A stretch of DNA of 64,000 nucleotides from Homarus americanus (lineage: Eukaryota > Arthropoda > Malacostraca > Decapoda > Nephropidae): contig NW_024722158.1 of the NCBI RefSeq assembly GCF_018991925.1, positions 5,512,313 through 5,576,312 on the forward strand, read 5' to 3'. Within the stretch, counting starts at the first letter, position 1, and every line of letters begins with the position of its first letter. Made by a program: the position numbers and the translations under genes. The notes below the pieces were generated by a model. That model did not search any database. It saw only the letters and a program-made list of their open reading frames with translations, and was not told the DNA's origin. Positions 22,689-34,114 of the stretch are shown piece after piece.

Positions 22689-25600
22689 CTATTTTTTGGT
22701 AACAATTTGAATGACATCTTCGTCGCTCATTATGTGGTGGATGCCGACTCTCTGGGGATTGAATTTTGTGCTCTTACCCTGGGGAGAGAAAATGGAACTA
22801 TTAAAACGTGTATAAAACTTGATCTTAAAAACATGTATAAAACTTGATCTTAAAACATGTATAAAACTTGATCTTGTATAAAACTTGATCTTAAAACATG
22901 TATAAAACTTGATCTTGTATAAAACTTGATCTTAAAACATGTATAAAACTTGATCTTGATCTTAAAACATGTATAGAACTTGATCTAGTAAAACATTCTC
23001 TTCTTCAACTGAAAGCAAAAAAAAATATCCTGTATGCCTGACAGTGTACTAGGAACAGCAAGGATACAACAATGTCTTCTTCAGCAAACAAAGTGGCAGT
23101 GTGGCATCATTGAAGACCTATCTACTCAACCAAACTAGTCTTGTCTCAACCCATTTAACTCACCCAAACTAGTGCATATTTGAAGACAGATAGAATAGAC
23201 CGATGGATAGAGTGACAGACGTGCTCTACGGTGGCCCCCCCTCGCAGAATGATCGGGTCGGTAAAATCCGGAGCTCTCCCGGGCTTCTTTGTGTAAATAC
23301 GGAGAAGAGAAAGTTCCTGCCACATCCTCTCCAGCAAGTAGTCCAAGTTCAGCTTCATGTTACAACTGCGAAGGAATAATGAGCGAGTTTACCACGAAAC
23401 ACTGAAATGAATATGATGTTTAAGGACTGATACTGTAAGCGGTGTTGTAGATTTGGGATTGGCTTTGGGTTGGCTTTGGGTTGGGTTGGGTTGGGTTGGG
23501 TTGGGTTGGGTTGGGTTGGGTTGGGTTGGGTTGGGTTGGGTTGGTTGGATTGGGTTGGTTAGGTTAGGATGGGTAGGGGTGGTTAAACTTCAAGATAGTT
23601 AAGCTGAAGGGCAAAATTTCAGGGAGGCATTATACAACACTGGCATATAGGCAGTGCTTAATTTGTAAAATAAAAAGTGTTGGATCTCAAGTGAGTCAGA
23701 TACAGGTACTGGTGAGCAGTCGACTTAGCCTAGAGAGCTGATAAGCCACTTAGCATTGCCATGGTCAGTTGTGGAAAAAATAAACCAATAGGTAAAACAC
23801 AATATATATCATTACCTGACCACAACACAGCTATTCTGATGAGCGACTCTGTCCACTTCCTCGATGGATACCTGATCGATCTTGTTGTACACGTAGAGGC
23901 ACGGCATGTACACACGATTACCAGAGATGACGTCGATCAGTTCATCCGCTGCACAGTCTTCTCTGAATATCACCTGAAAAATATTAATTGTAAGATCACC
24001 TGAAAAATACAATTATCACCTGAAAAATATAAATTATATGGTCACCTGAAAAGTATAATTAATAGATTTTATAGATACATAGATAAAGATAGATATTTAT
24101 TCAGAAAAATTGCCATAAAGGTTTACAATTGGTTCATCCTGTATTCTATATAGAGAATGCAGGTATACAGTTTAGCATATACATAGACAAGACAGGTATG
24201 TACGGAAGTGACCGGTCAACTGAAGGTAACTCATCAATGTGAGCACCGGTAACTAGGACAGTCATAAGGAGCCTCACCTCAGCGTTGAAGATTTTGTACT
24301 CATGTAGAATCATCTGCACCATCTTCTCGTCAATCTTGGTCAGCGTACAAGTGGCGTTGAACTTTATACCACCAACTTTCTTTTGCTGTTAAATAAAAAA
24401 AAAGCTAACATTATCAACAAGAAACACCTAAACTCAAATTAATAAAGAAAAAAAAACATGTCCCATTAATTTTCTTTTCCTATTAAATAAACAAACTAGC
24501 TTAAGACATGGGACCTAATTATAGTTAAAAATGGAACTAATGGTTGGTAGTCAAAGGGCTAAAGTAGTAACTGTCTTCAACCTCTTAACTATGGGGATGC
24601 CAGTTTTAATATCTTATCAGATTAACACCGATTATATTCAGCACCAAGAAGACCCATACACAAGGGGTTAAAAGTCCTCCATATAAGGTTATTCTGTTAC
24701 AACACATTCCTAAACAATAATACTGATGAAAATGTAACAGAATAATTACCCTAAAGTAGATGCCGGGTTTCTTCTTGTTAAGTCTGATGCCGACAGCCTC
24801 CAGCTCAGCAGTTAATAGTTCCTTCTGTACCTCACCTTTAGTAACATCTACCATCATGATCACTAAATCTGCTGTTCTGGCCACGGCAATAACCTGTAAC
24901 ATAAAACTCCCATCAGTTTGTCTGTATCTTGGGGATTTGTGGAGAAGCAAAAGAGGCGACAGGATTTTTGTTTGCGACTGTACATAATATAAATTTTGGC
25001 TACAGTTTAGGAGGCGTCAACTTTCAATTGAGGAAGTGAAGGTGGTTTAAGTGTAGTGCTGGCTTTGTTATCTCTTTGAGTATCGTGAGTTAATACTGCA
25101 TTCATTATATTGTCACCATACTGCCCCTGATGGTCTGTGAGGATAGACCTTCTTTCACTTTTTACACTGTTCATCTGGTGACCATATATGTACCGGTAAG
25201 TACTGCACTGGGCATGACACATTGGATACCACTAGCCAAGAACCATAACTACCAGGTGGGGTGCGGTCTTACAACTCTGTCAGATACATAGAAGGAATAT
25301 TACATCATTAAAACTCAGATGAAGGTTCAGGCTACATATTTTGTCTTTGAAATAAATCTCAGAGGTGTCTCATCTGTTTTTGTCTATCTATCAGTCTTTT
25401 ATTTTCATTCTCATTTTTGTGGTCGGTGGATAATAGGGTAGAGAAACATTAAAGACACGAGGGGGATATATAAAGAAAATACAATGATAAACAAGTGTAA
25501 AATGTGATAATAAAAAGGTTAGACACCCACACACAAACACACACTCTCTCTCTTGCATATAACCTCAACTCACATACACAATACAATATACAAAGAGAAT

Positions 25601-28600
25601 CATCAACCTCCACACTGACTCACAAGACACCATCACACAATAGACAAATGGAACAGTGTATATTAATAAAAATCCAAATCTTACCTGTCTGCCTCTACCT
25701 TTGCCCTGAGAGGCTCCTTCAATGATACCGGGCAAATCCAACAGTTGGACGTTGGCCCCTTTATATTCAATAACTCCCGGGATACAAGTCAGTGTCGTGA
25801 ACTCGTAGGATGCCGCTACGCTCTGAGTGTTGGTCAGCGTGCTCAGGAGGGTAGACTGCGGAGGAGGAGAGAGAGATAAATAACATGGCGTGATGATCGT
25901 TAATTTCCTCGGACTGGTGTACTGAACGTCATGATGTAAATACCGGTATATTTTTTAGTGATGATTGCAACTCAAGATGGCAGTTCATGTGGTTCAAAAT
26001 TGTTGCAATACTGTTTTGGTAACCTGGGTGTGACGTGGGTGGGTATGGGTGATGGTAGGTGTGGGTGGGTTGGTGGGTAGGTGTAGATGTAACATGTATA
26101 CTCTACAGCCCTAAAAACCACGCATGCCAATTAAACATGTGCAAAAACTCACAGGTTAAAATTGGCATTGACGCTTTTTAAGACCTAGAAACACAATAAA
26201 AATATATGCACAGTATTCTTAACATACACACACACACTAAAAATAATTACCGAGACAACTATAAATCAACTAACTGCCATGTCCAAGTCAACACACCTTC
26301 ACGATCAGCATAACAACAAAAGCCTCGCAGTAAGCCTTACCTTGCCGACAGATGGGAAACCAATTAGCGCCACTCGGGCATCTCCGCTTTTCATAACATC
26401 GAAACCCTCGCCTTTCTCCCCTTTCTTGCCCTGGGGTTCGAGCAGCTGTGTGCGGTACTTGGCGAGCTTGGCCTTCAGCACACCCAAGTGGTATTCAGTG
26501 GCTGCGGAGGAAGGTTAACCCGGATTAATTATAAAGAACCTAAATAGTTTTCTAACCTGATTAATTATAAATATAGAAATATAATTTGAGCCATGTCAGA
26601 TTAATTATAAAGAATGTGATACTTTTGTAGGCAGATTAATTATAAGTACTGTAACCAATTTCCAGCCAGATTAATTGTAAGTAACTAATAGCTTTCTAGC
26701 CAGATTAAACGTAAAAACCTAATTCTAGACAGATTAAATATAAATAACCACAGTTTTATACCTATTATAACCCGTACTCCTCCTCTATGCTATGTGAGGT
26801 GAATGATAACCAAGACAGAGGGGTAAGACTAGTTACAGTAGCAAAAGACAAGTTTAGGAATTGGAAGTAAATTATCATGACAGCAGAAACAATCACAGTC
26901 ATGAAGATAAGTCCCGTCGCTTCATCTGCTGCTCCCCGAACCCCTTGAGATTCAGACTCGTGAACCTGAAGCAGCTACGAACAGAACAATGTATCAGTCT
27001 ACTGCTGCAGGTTTCAGGTTCATTAGTTTGAATCTTGGGGCCGTGTGTAGGGTGTTGGTTCTCAGACTGGCAAACCATTCAAGGTGTTTTTGTAGACATT
27101 GCCGCTGCTATTGATATTTTTAAGGCCAATGGTGATCCGTAAAGTTTTATATAGTGTCCAAAATGCGGTGTAGACTACCACCATTGTAAAGATAATTTTA
27201 TTTAATTTTTTTTTCACGAAACGACATAAAATCACCGAGACAAAATTAAAGTTAGGTTAGGTTAGGTTTTGTCAACTTTTGTATTTTTTAACCCAATAAA
27301 TTCCCTCTACCTCAAAGCCCCACCTAGATTCTATAATAAAAAATTTTGGTATTAGTCCATATCCAAAATGCCTCCTTTCCGACATAAATGACGGTCAGAT
27401 TTGATTGAAACGCCACAAAAACACTAGAAAACCCTATTACCCCTTGTTAGTATTTTCCGCGGCTGTATTCTACGGAATGTTTACAATTTATCATCCATAT
27501 AAAAATGTTATAAAGTTACAGAATCTTAGTAACTGTGAAACGGAGGCGTGTTAATATCTACGACACATTTTTGCTCTCATAAAAAGTTGAATTACAAACA
27601 AAAAACAAACAGTGTTGTCATTTGGTGGATGAGGCAGACCATTTTTATGTATGAGAAAAATTAAGGAAAAACAAAATACAAAAAGTGTAATTCGTTAACC
27701 CAGAATGAGTTACTATTAAAGTAAATTTTTTTTCTTCTATAAATATTTTCCCTCAGGTAGCCGATTACTCAAGTCATCCCAAAGAATGTTACAATTTTTT
27801 TATTTTTTGGTTATTATTCCACAAACACCAGCATACGAGGCTAAGCTGTAAGACAAAGACAGATTATGTGACTAAGTCATAGGCCAGTGTTTGCGGAATA
27901 AATACCCAGTACATTAATACAATGACACGTTAAGTTAGGTTAGGTCAGGCCAGGTTATTTTAGTTTTGTTTTTAACCTGACATTTTCCTTGTTTCAAGAC
28001 CCTGCCTACCTGTGATTAGGTCAAGATTAACAGGGAGGTAAGGGTCATAAATCAATAATTATACACAGTAAAACCTCCATATTACGGACCTATTTCTCCA
28101 TATTAGCAGTTAGATGGGGCTTTCACATCTGACCCTCAATATAACGAACTTTCATTTCTGTAGTTCGTTAGATGGAGGTTTCACATCTGACCTTAGATAT
28201 AATGAACTTTCCTCTCCATAGTGTCCGTTAACGAGAGGTTTCACTTCCTCCGAACCTTCATCATCACCACTAAAAATTGGTTTTCACATCTAATTTGCAT
28301 ACTGGAGATTGTAAAATTACCACATTGTCTTTGATTGAATATTTATCTTAAGTTGTTGGCTGACGATGGATCCGTCGTAGAGTATTTCTGAAGATATATT
28401 ACTAAGAACGCACAACTTGGATGATCTCCCTATAGTACAACAAGATCTTAGTGGGTACAACCTCCTAACAGCTTCCAAGGGCTGCCTGTAGTTGAATTAT
28501 TGTTAATTATCATCTTTAAACCATCAAATTCTGTCAACGTGATGAGCTAATGTCAACCTTTAGGATAATACCCAACAAACAATTATATACCCAATAGTTT

Positions 28601-28863
28601 CTCCAAGCAATGACTAGTGACTTGACTGACAGATGACGGTGTGACCAGACCCTAAACTTTGACCATTAATGAACTAAACCATCGAGATATAGATACAGGA
28701 AGACATTAACTAGACATTAATTTATTTTTTTTTTGCCACCAACGTCTGGATTGACAGGTCACACTAACCACCTCATTACACCTTAATTAACTCCCCCACC
28801 TTTATTCTTCTGTGTCCGGGCGATCTCCTTCTCAATTTCTCCGATCCTCTCGAGGATGCCCAT
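22689..28863 (-). CDS. DRG2: DRG2, developmentally regulated GTP-binding protein 2 (8 coding exons, complete)
   Basis: Obg/DRG-family GTPase linked to translation and ribosome association; partner in other animals is the DFRP2/RWDD1 protein. Exons (minus): 28863-28800, 26501-26341, 25855-25685, 24893-24750, 24385-24278, 23973-23816, 23365-23164, 22778-22689. All introns are GT-AG and phases chain exactly, giving 1098 bp and 365 aa (human DRG2 is 364 aa). The start is [20 protein letters not shown] with ACAAGATGG context. G1 GFPSVGK is residues 69-75, with the P-loop Lys at the exon 2/3 boundary. [11 protein letters not shown] follows (switch I), then DLPGI at 115-119 (G3) and NKID at 247-250 (G4). 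The C-terminal TGS domain ends [30 protein letters not shown] and [19 protein letters not shown] match DRG2, not DRG1. No broken motif. Introns hold minisatellites and a MITE; intron 5 has tandem acceptor copies. Confidence 0.97.
22799..22990. repeat. 23-bp-type minisatellite in the region between DRG2 exons 8 and 7
   Basis: Repeated ACATGTATAAAACTTGATCT plus TAAA, with shorter variants lacking the ACATG part, about eight copies. It starts about 20 bp upstream (in gene direction) of DRG2 exon 8, within intron 7. Confidence 0.85.
23461..23575. repeat. (TTGGG)n array in DRG2 intron 6
   Basis: About 17 TTGGG units, with TTAGG-like units at the right edge. On the plus strand this is G-rich and could form G-quadruplexes; in the DRG2 transcript it reads as CCCAA. 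Confidence 0.9.
23971..24056 (-). repeat. four tandem copies of the DRG2 intron 5 acceptor
   Basis: CACCTGAAAA starts at 23971, 23997, 24017 and 24043. In gene direction each copy reads TTTTCAGGTGA. The copy at 23971 is the true acceptor (exon 6 starts at 23973). The upstream two extend with GTGAT as in the exon. Use of the 23997 or 24017 acceptor reaches an in-frame TGA before the exon. Confidence 0.8.
26521..26757. repeat. degenerate ~50-bp repeat in DRG2 intron 1
   Basis: About six copies of CCAGATTAATTATAAGTAAC followed by an AGTTTTCTAG-like block, intervals of 40-60 bp, diverged. Confidence 0.65.
28064..28245. mobile_element. short pogo-like MITE in DRG2 intron 1
   Basis: Left end CAGTAAAACCTCCATATTAC (from 28066) and right end GTCCGTTAACGAGAGGTTTC (to about 28242) are imperfect inverted copies. 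Inside are repeated TTTCACATCTGACC and ATATAACGAACTTTC words. It shares structure with the element at 21485-21673, so they are one family. A flanking TA duplication is not clear. Confidence 0.6.
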
Positions 28864-29000
28864 CTTGTATTAGTTTTGTCAGCTGATTGAGGAGAAAATA
28901 TTGTTTGGCAGCCGAGGAGAAGGAAACGTGTTGTTGTCTTTCTGCTGCTGGCCAGGTGGTTCATGTTGCCCAACTACAACGAACACCTTGCTTGATAGAT
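28864..29000 (-). promoter_or_regulatory. probable DRG2 5' UTR and proximal promoter
   Basis: Pyrimidine-rich sequence just upstream (gene direction) of the DRG2 ATG, with no TATA box evident. A copy of the dispersed GTTCGTNGTA motif lies at 28964-28987 on the minus strand, 100-125 bp before the ATG. The transcription start is not mapped. Confidence 0.35.
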
Positions 29001-30115
29001 AAATGGATAGATAAGTAGATATTTGCTCAATAAAATCATTAAACGAGTTACTAATTATTTATAAATATTTATCAACAATATAAGTGTGCAATTAAACATG
29101 TATATAGACAAAGTTGGTATATAATATTGAGCTAAAACTTTATTTTCTTGATGAAAGAACATACTTAGACATATTATAACCTAACCAAACACTACATTAA
29201 TATAGCTAAATTAGTTAATGCTAAGTTATATTAGTTTTAATAACCTGATTCTAAAACATATTTGTATATTTCAACTATTTTAATTGTGGTAATTTTTTAA
29301 CACTATTTCTGAGTAAAAGGCGTTACACTTTTCATAAGTGAGGATGATAATCTATTATTATATATCATAGATAGATAGATAGATAGAGATAGACAGATAT
29401 ATAGATGAATAGACAGATAGATAGATAGATAATCAAAAAGTAACGAAACATAATTATTACCTGAGATATATATTACATGTTGTTTGCGATATATAATTAT
29501 TGTTATATTGATAATATAATGATAATATATAGTATTTTGTACCGGAAAGTAAAATATATATTCAATGACAGTTGAATTTTAAAATTTTATATTTATTTCT
29601 TGCTGTTTGCGATGAATAAAGCCCTAAATAAAATAATTAGAATAAGGATGTTCTAGTATTTTGATAAAGGCTGATAAAATAAAGCATATTTATTAATTTG
29701 AGGTTAAATTTTCCAATTAATTTATTATTTTGAGTCATAATCTCTTAAAATAAATGTTGTCTATTATTTAATATAATATATTTAAGTAGATAAATAGAAT
29801 AAATAGCGAGAAAAGTGATAAATTATAGAAAATATAAAGAATAGCCAAAATATTCAAATATGTAGTACAGGAGTAAATCATAAATATTTAAGATTATATA
29901 ATTTAATATAATTAAGTAGCTAAATAGGAATAATAGCGAGAAATTTGAGAAAATACAGAAGGTAAAGATAATATACCGGAGATGTAGTGAGGGAGAGAGA
30001 CAACAGATGGCGCTGACATATGAGTGTCTTCTGCTAGGTGATCGACGGCGGGTCGCTCTTCCTCACTCCCTCAACCAAATAAGGATTATTACCTCTTCCT
30101 CACCATTAATTATCC
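29000..30115. other. AT-rich flank upstream of DRG2, no gene seen
   Basis: (GATA)n-like patch at 29365-29430, then strongly AT-rich DNA with repeated TTTAATATAATTAAGTAG words at 29765-29935. No exon-like block. Confidence 0.4.
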
Positions 30116-30865
30116 CGGAATTTTGTACCGAGGAAGAGTATATTACAGTCTTCACTCCTGTACTGCCAGAAATAAGCGTAAGGGCTCATTTACTCCAGGA
30201 ATATTGTTTTAATTCAGCCTCTTGTCACCATAGTCAATGTTGCATGAATAAATGTGTGTTAGTTTAGTCGGTAATATTGCACTGGGGGAGATATTATTGC
30301 ATTTTTTAACCCTATATTGAAGAAAATAAATATAGCAACTGTATTTCTTGGGAAAATCTGAGATAAAATAAGTACTTTGTTCACTCGTCCGTATTGCAAT
30401 ATCAACTACACAAAAAAGGAAACGTATTTATATTTTCATTTGAATTTATAGACCGAGAGAGATTAATAATGTGTTAAATTTATCTAATGATGGAAAAGAT
30501 GAATTAAACTTGTATTTACCGAGAAATAGACTGTGAGGGAGGATTGAGACAACGCAGCATCTCTCATCTCGTCACCCGGCACAGACAATCAAACGTATTT
30601 AATCTTATTTCTCCGTGTTATTCTGTACCCAGGGAGATAATAATGCAAAATATTACTCCTATATTAAAATTAAATCCTGTATTTTTTTAAGGAAGATCTG
30701 AAGAAGCATTACATCACTAAATAGGCCTACAGTAGAAATATTATGTAACATATGATAGATTAGGTAATGTCGTATGTATGTAATTCTGTACCGAGGAAGA
30801 TAAATACAGAAATACAAAATTCACTCCTGTACTGCCGTAAATAACCGTAATAGCTAATATATTTC
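30116..30865. repeat. degenerate block repeated three times
   Basis: TTTTGTACCGAGGAAGAG...CACTCCTGTACTGCC at about 30119-30170 recurs at 30783-30836, and in weaker form at 30615-30670 (TTCTGTACCCAGGGAGATAA...ATTACTCCTATATT). This is an old segmental duplication or dispersed element. The short open frame at 30007-30267 overlaps it and has no other support. Confidence 0.5.
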
Positions 30866-31055
30866 AAGTGTGATATAAACGTTACCAGACGTGTAGGTAA
30901 ACGTTGTACTGTATTTGTGGAGGAATATTGTGTTATGTAGCCTCCGTCACGCCATTTCAGTGCATTATGATTGATACATACATACATAGTTATGTGTTCA
31001 GTAAAATCTTATAGGTTCATGTTGTTCATGTACTGTACAACAGGTCTGTACTGTC

Positions 31056-31405
31056 TATGTACACATTCTTTACCTGCACTGTCTGTTTACATTGTTTACC
31101 TGCACTGTCTGTTTACATTGAATCCCTGCACTGTCTGTTTACATTGAATCCCTGCACTGTCTGTTTACATTGCATCCCTGCACTCTGTTTACATTCTTTT
31201 ACCTGCACTTTCTGTTTACATTGCATCCCTGCACTCTGTTTACATTCTTTTACCTGCACTGTCTGTTTACATTGCATCCCTGCACTCTGTTTACATTCTT
31301 TTACCTGCACTTTCTGTTTACATTCTTTACCTGCACTGTCTGTTTACATTCTTTACCTGCACTTTCTGTTTACATTCTTTACCTGCACTGTCTGTTTACT
31401 CTCAA
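31056..31405. repeat. ~22-bp minisatellite CCTGCACTGTCTGTTTACAT
   Basis: About 15 copies with TTCTTTTAC or TGCATC spacers of variable length. Reading frames across it are repeat translations. (CTAT)n follows at 31458-31480. Confidence 0.9.
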
Positions 31406-31564
31406 TATGCATGCTGAATCAATGTAACGTGTATGACGATTTTACTGAATGTGTCAATCTATCTATCTATCTATCTATACACAAAGTATATCAATCCATT
31501 AATGTTTGTACGGACTCATCTATCTATCTATCACAGAAACATTGATTAAAAGCAGCAGCAGAGG

Positions 31565-33920
31565 GGGGTAGGGGGGAGGGGTTGCGACACCTGCACCAAC
31601 CACGTCACCCTTGCATGATGATCACTCACTATTTGCACACGAAAGAGTTCATGATGACACATTAATGCAGAAAATAAACACAATATATTTTTTATAGGAA
31701 TAGTGTTAAAGTAGCTTATGTCATATCTCTTGTCATCATTGTTTTTAATGATCTTGATGATGAATGTTGCAGGATAAGAATTGCATCATCAGAAGGAAAA
31801 GTTTGTGTAGGAATACTATTGCAGAGCGCATGGTTGCATCTCTATATTTATTAGACTAACCTAACCTATTTTAACCTACCTTAATCAAACCTAAGCTAGC
31901 CTAACTTAACCTAACCCAGTCTAAACGAATTGGTTATAAACATCCAAATCAGTAAATAAAAAATGCAGTATTTAAACGTTCTAAACCCTTAAGTATCCAA
32001 CTCTGTGTAATAGCCTAAACAAATCGGTCATAAACGTTCATATAACTAAGAATTTAAACGTTCTCTGTGTCGTAGCCTAAACGTTTCTCACAGCATCACC
32101 ATTTAGCGGAGGGGAAGGAGGGAAGGAAGGGGGTTAATATAGCATAGCATCCCTTTAGCATAGCGGAGGGTTGCAGGAGGTAGTAACCATTCATATCCTG
32201 TTATCGTGGCGTCAGGGAGAGGCCGCCAGCCATTCTTCCCACTCAATAACATAACCGACTTTTATTTCCTCTTACGAAACTATTGTTTATAAAGTCTTCC
32301 TTTAATATATTTTCCTGGTGTTTTTATTTTTATTTGCTTAAAGATGGTAGTTATAGAAACAGTTGATATTTTTAATTTCGTTCACCTGAAGATTAGGATG
32401 GTGTTAATCTTCAGGTGAACCACAGCTAGTTATGTTTGCATTTCTCTATAAGATTATGTTATATTATCCAGCTGCACATTATTTATATTCTTTTTTAGTT
32501 ATAAGTTATATGTTGTGATTGTTCTAAGTCAATAAAGTCACTGTGTTCATTTTTTTCTTTATTTCCTGCACTTTATAAGTTATGGTTAAGTACTGTAGAT
32601 ATATGACTAGTTAAGTAGATATATGGTTATAAGTAAACATGTGCAGTACTTAAGTAGATACATGTGCTTAGCTAAGTAAATATATGGCAAACACGTGTTA
32701 TTGTTTATCGGAAAACTTAAGACAGTATTCCTTCAGTTTAACTCGTATTGTCATTAATATATTACGGAGTTAAGTGAGATATTAGTTTGATTGATAATAT
32801 GCACCTGGTACTTCATGTATTATTATTATTGCACTGTGTTATGTGTCCGTAGAATGCATGTGTTGTTTATGTTATCACACGAGGTAAACATATGTAAATT
32901 AGCATGTAGAATCGTCTCTATTTTATTGCACCTGTTATGTTATTTTTACTTGTGTATCAATAAAATGCATGTGTTATTCTTGTTTAATTTTCATATTTAT
33001 TATTTTTTTAGTTTATCTACTTTATTTATCTTATGGTCATCCTAACTTGAGGTATCCAGGAGACAAGTTCATGGTAAGTGGATTCTTATGATATCTCTCA
33101 GGCTTTATCAATGAGAATGTGTATAAATATTTGTCTTAAGTTAAAATAATATTGATATCCGGAAGTAATATCTGAAATGTACGTAGATTCGATTACAATA
33201 CATACGTTCAATTGACATTATTTACGTGACAAAATTATACTGGGGGGAGTGGGAGGGTATGGCATAGGTAAATACGTTCACTAAACATTACACAATAGCT
33301 CTGGTTGGTGGAGCCGCCAGTAGTGAAGGCGGCAACATCATACACACACACACACAATATCAACAGCTGATCCATCACTACCTCCTCTCTCCCACAAAGG
33401 TTTTACGAAAATCTAAGTAAAAATCATCTTAGTTTTATTATATACGGTGGTGTTTATGTCAAATGTCAATAAAATATACAAAATGTGTAGTAACGTGCAG
33501 GTACCCGGCGTTACCCAAGAGGTTTGATGAGGGGTCCAGCCGCAATACCGATAAACAAAGCACATGTCAGCCGGGCCGAATCCTCCTCCCCACACATTGC
33601 ACCTTCAGTTACACAACCTAACCATATATCAGGTGTTTATGTTAAAAGGGACACACACACACACACACTGCTTTATATGGTAACATAATTCAATACATCT
33701 ATTAAATTTGTATTAAAGCTGTAAGTCAAGACGATACTCTACATTTTCCACGGAAGCATGTTAGTAAGTAGAGCACGGTAGGTGAGGAGGAGGTAGAGTA
33801 GTAACGGCGAAGTAAACGTGTTGAAGCATCGACCAATCCACCACAACACTACCACCTCTACGACCCTAGATCAATTTAACCCATCCGGAGGTATACAGCA
33901 GTGGTCTAGTGCATGGTTCT
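31565..33920. other. mostly AT-rich intergenic DNA
   Basis: Nothing coding is supported. It holds CCTAA-like DNA at 31855-31920, a perfect hairpin at 32381-32419 and a (CA)n tract at 33651-33668. Confidence 0.4.
32381..32419. repeat. perfect 15-bp inverted repeat TTCACCTGAAGATTA with 9-nt loop
   Basis: Arms at 32381-32395 and 32405-32419 are exact reverse complements. The arm is the terminal motif of the inverted-repeat element family, so this looks like a collapsed copy with the interior lost. Confidence 0.85.
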
Positions 33921-33924
33921 GTTG

Positions 33925-34112
33925 CTCCTGTTGTGATTGTTGTTGTATTCTAGCTGTTGTTGTTGTTGTATCCTAGCTGTTGTTGTTGTATCCTAGCTGT
34001 TGTTGTATTCTAGCTGTTGTTGTATCCTATCTGTTGTTGATGTGGTATCCTAGCTGTTGTTGTGGTATCCTAGCTGTTGTTGTTGTATCCTAGCTGTTGT
34101 TGTTGTTGGTGG
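33925..34112. repeat. minisatellite TGTTGTTGTATCCTAGC
   Basis: About nine copies with variable (TTG)n length inside each unit. Confidence 0.9.
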
Positions 34113-34114
34113 TG

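Noticed and set aside
30007..30267. 86-codon plus frame starting MALTYECLLL
   Set aside because: Overlaps a degenerate repeated block and has no splice or family support.
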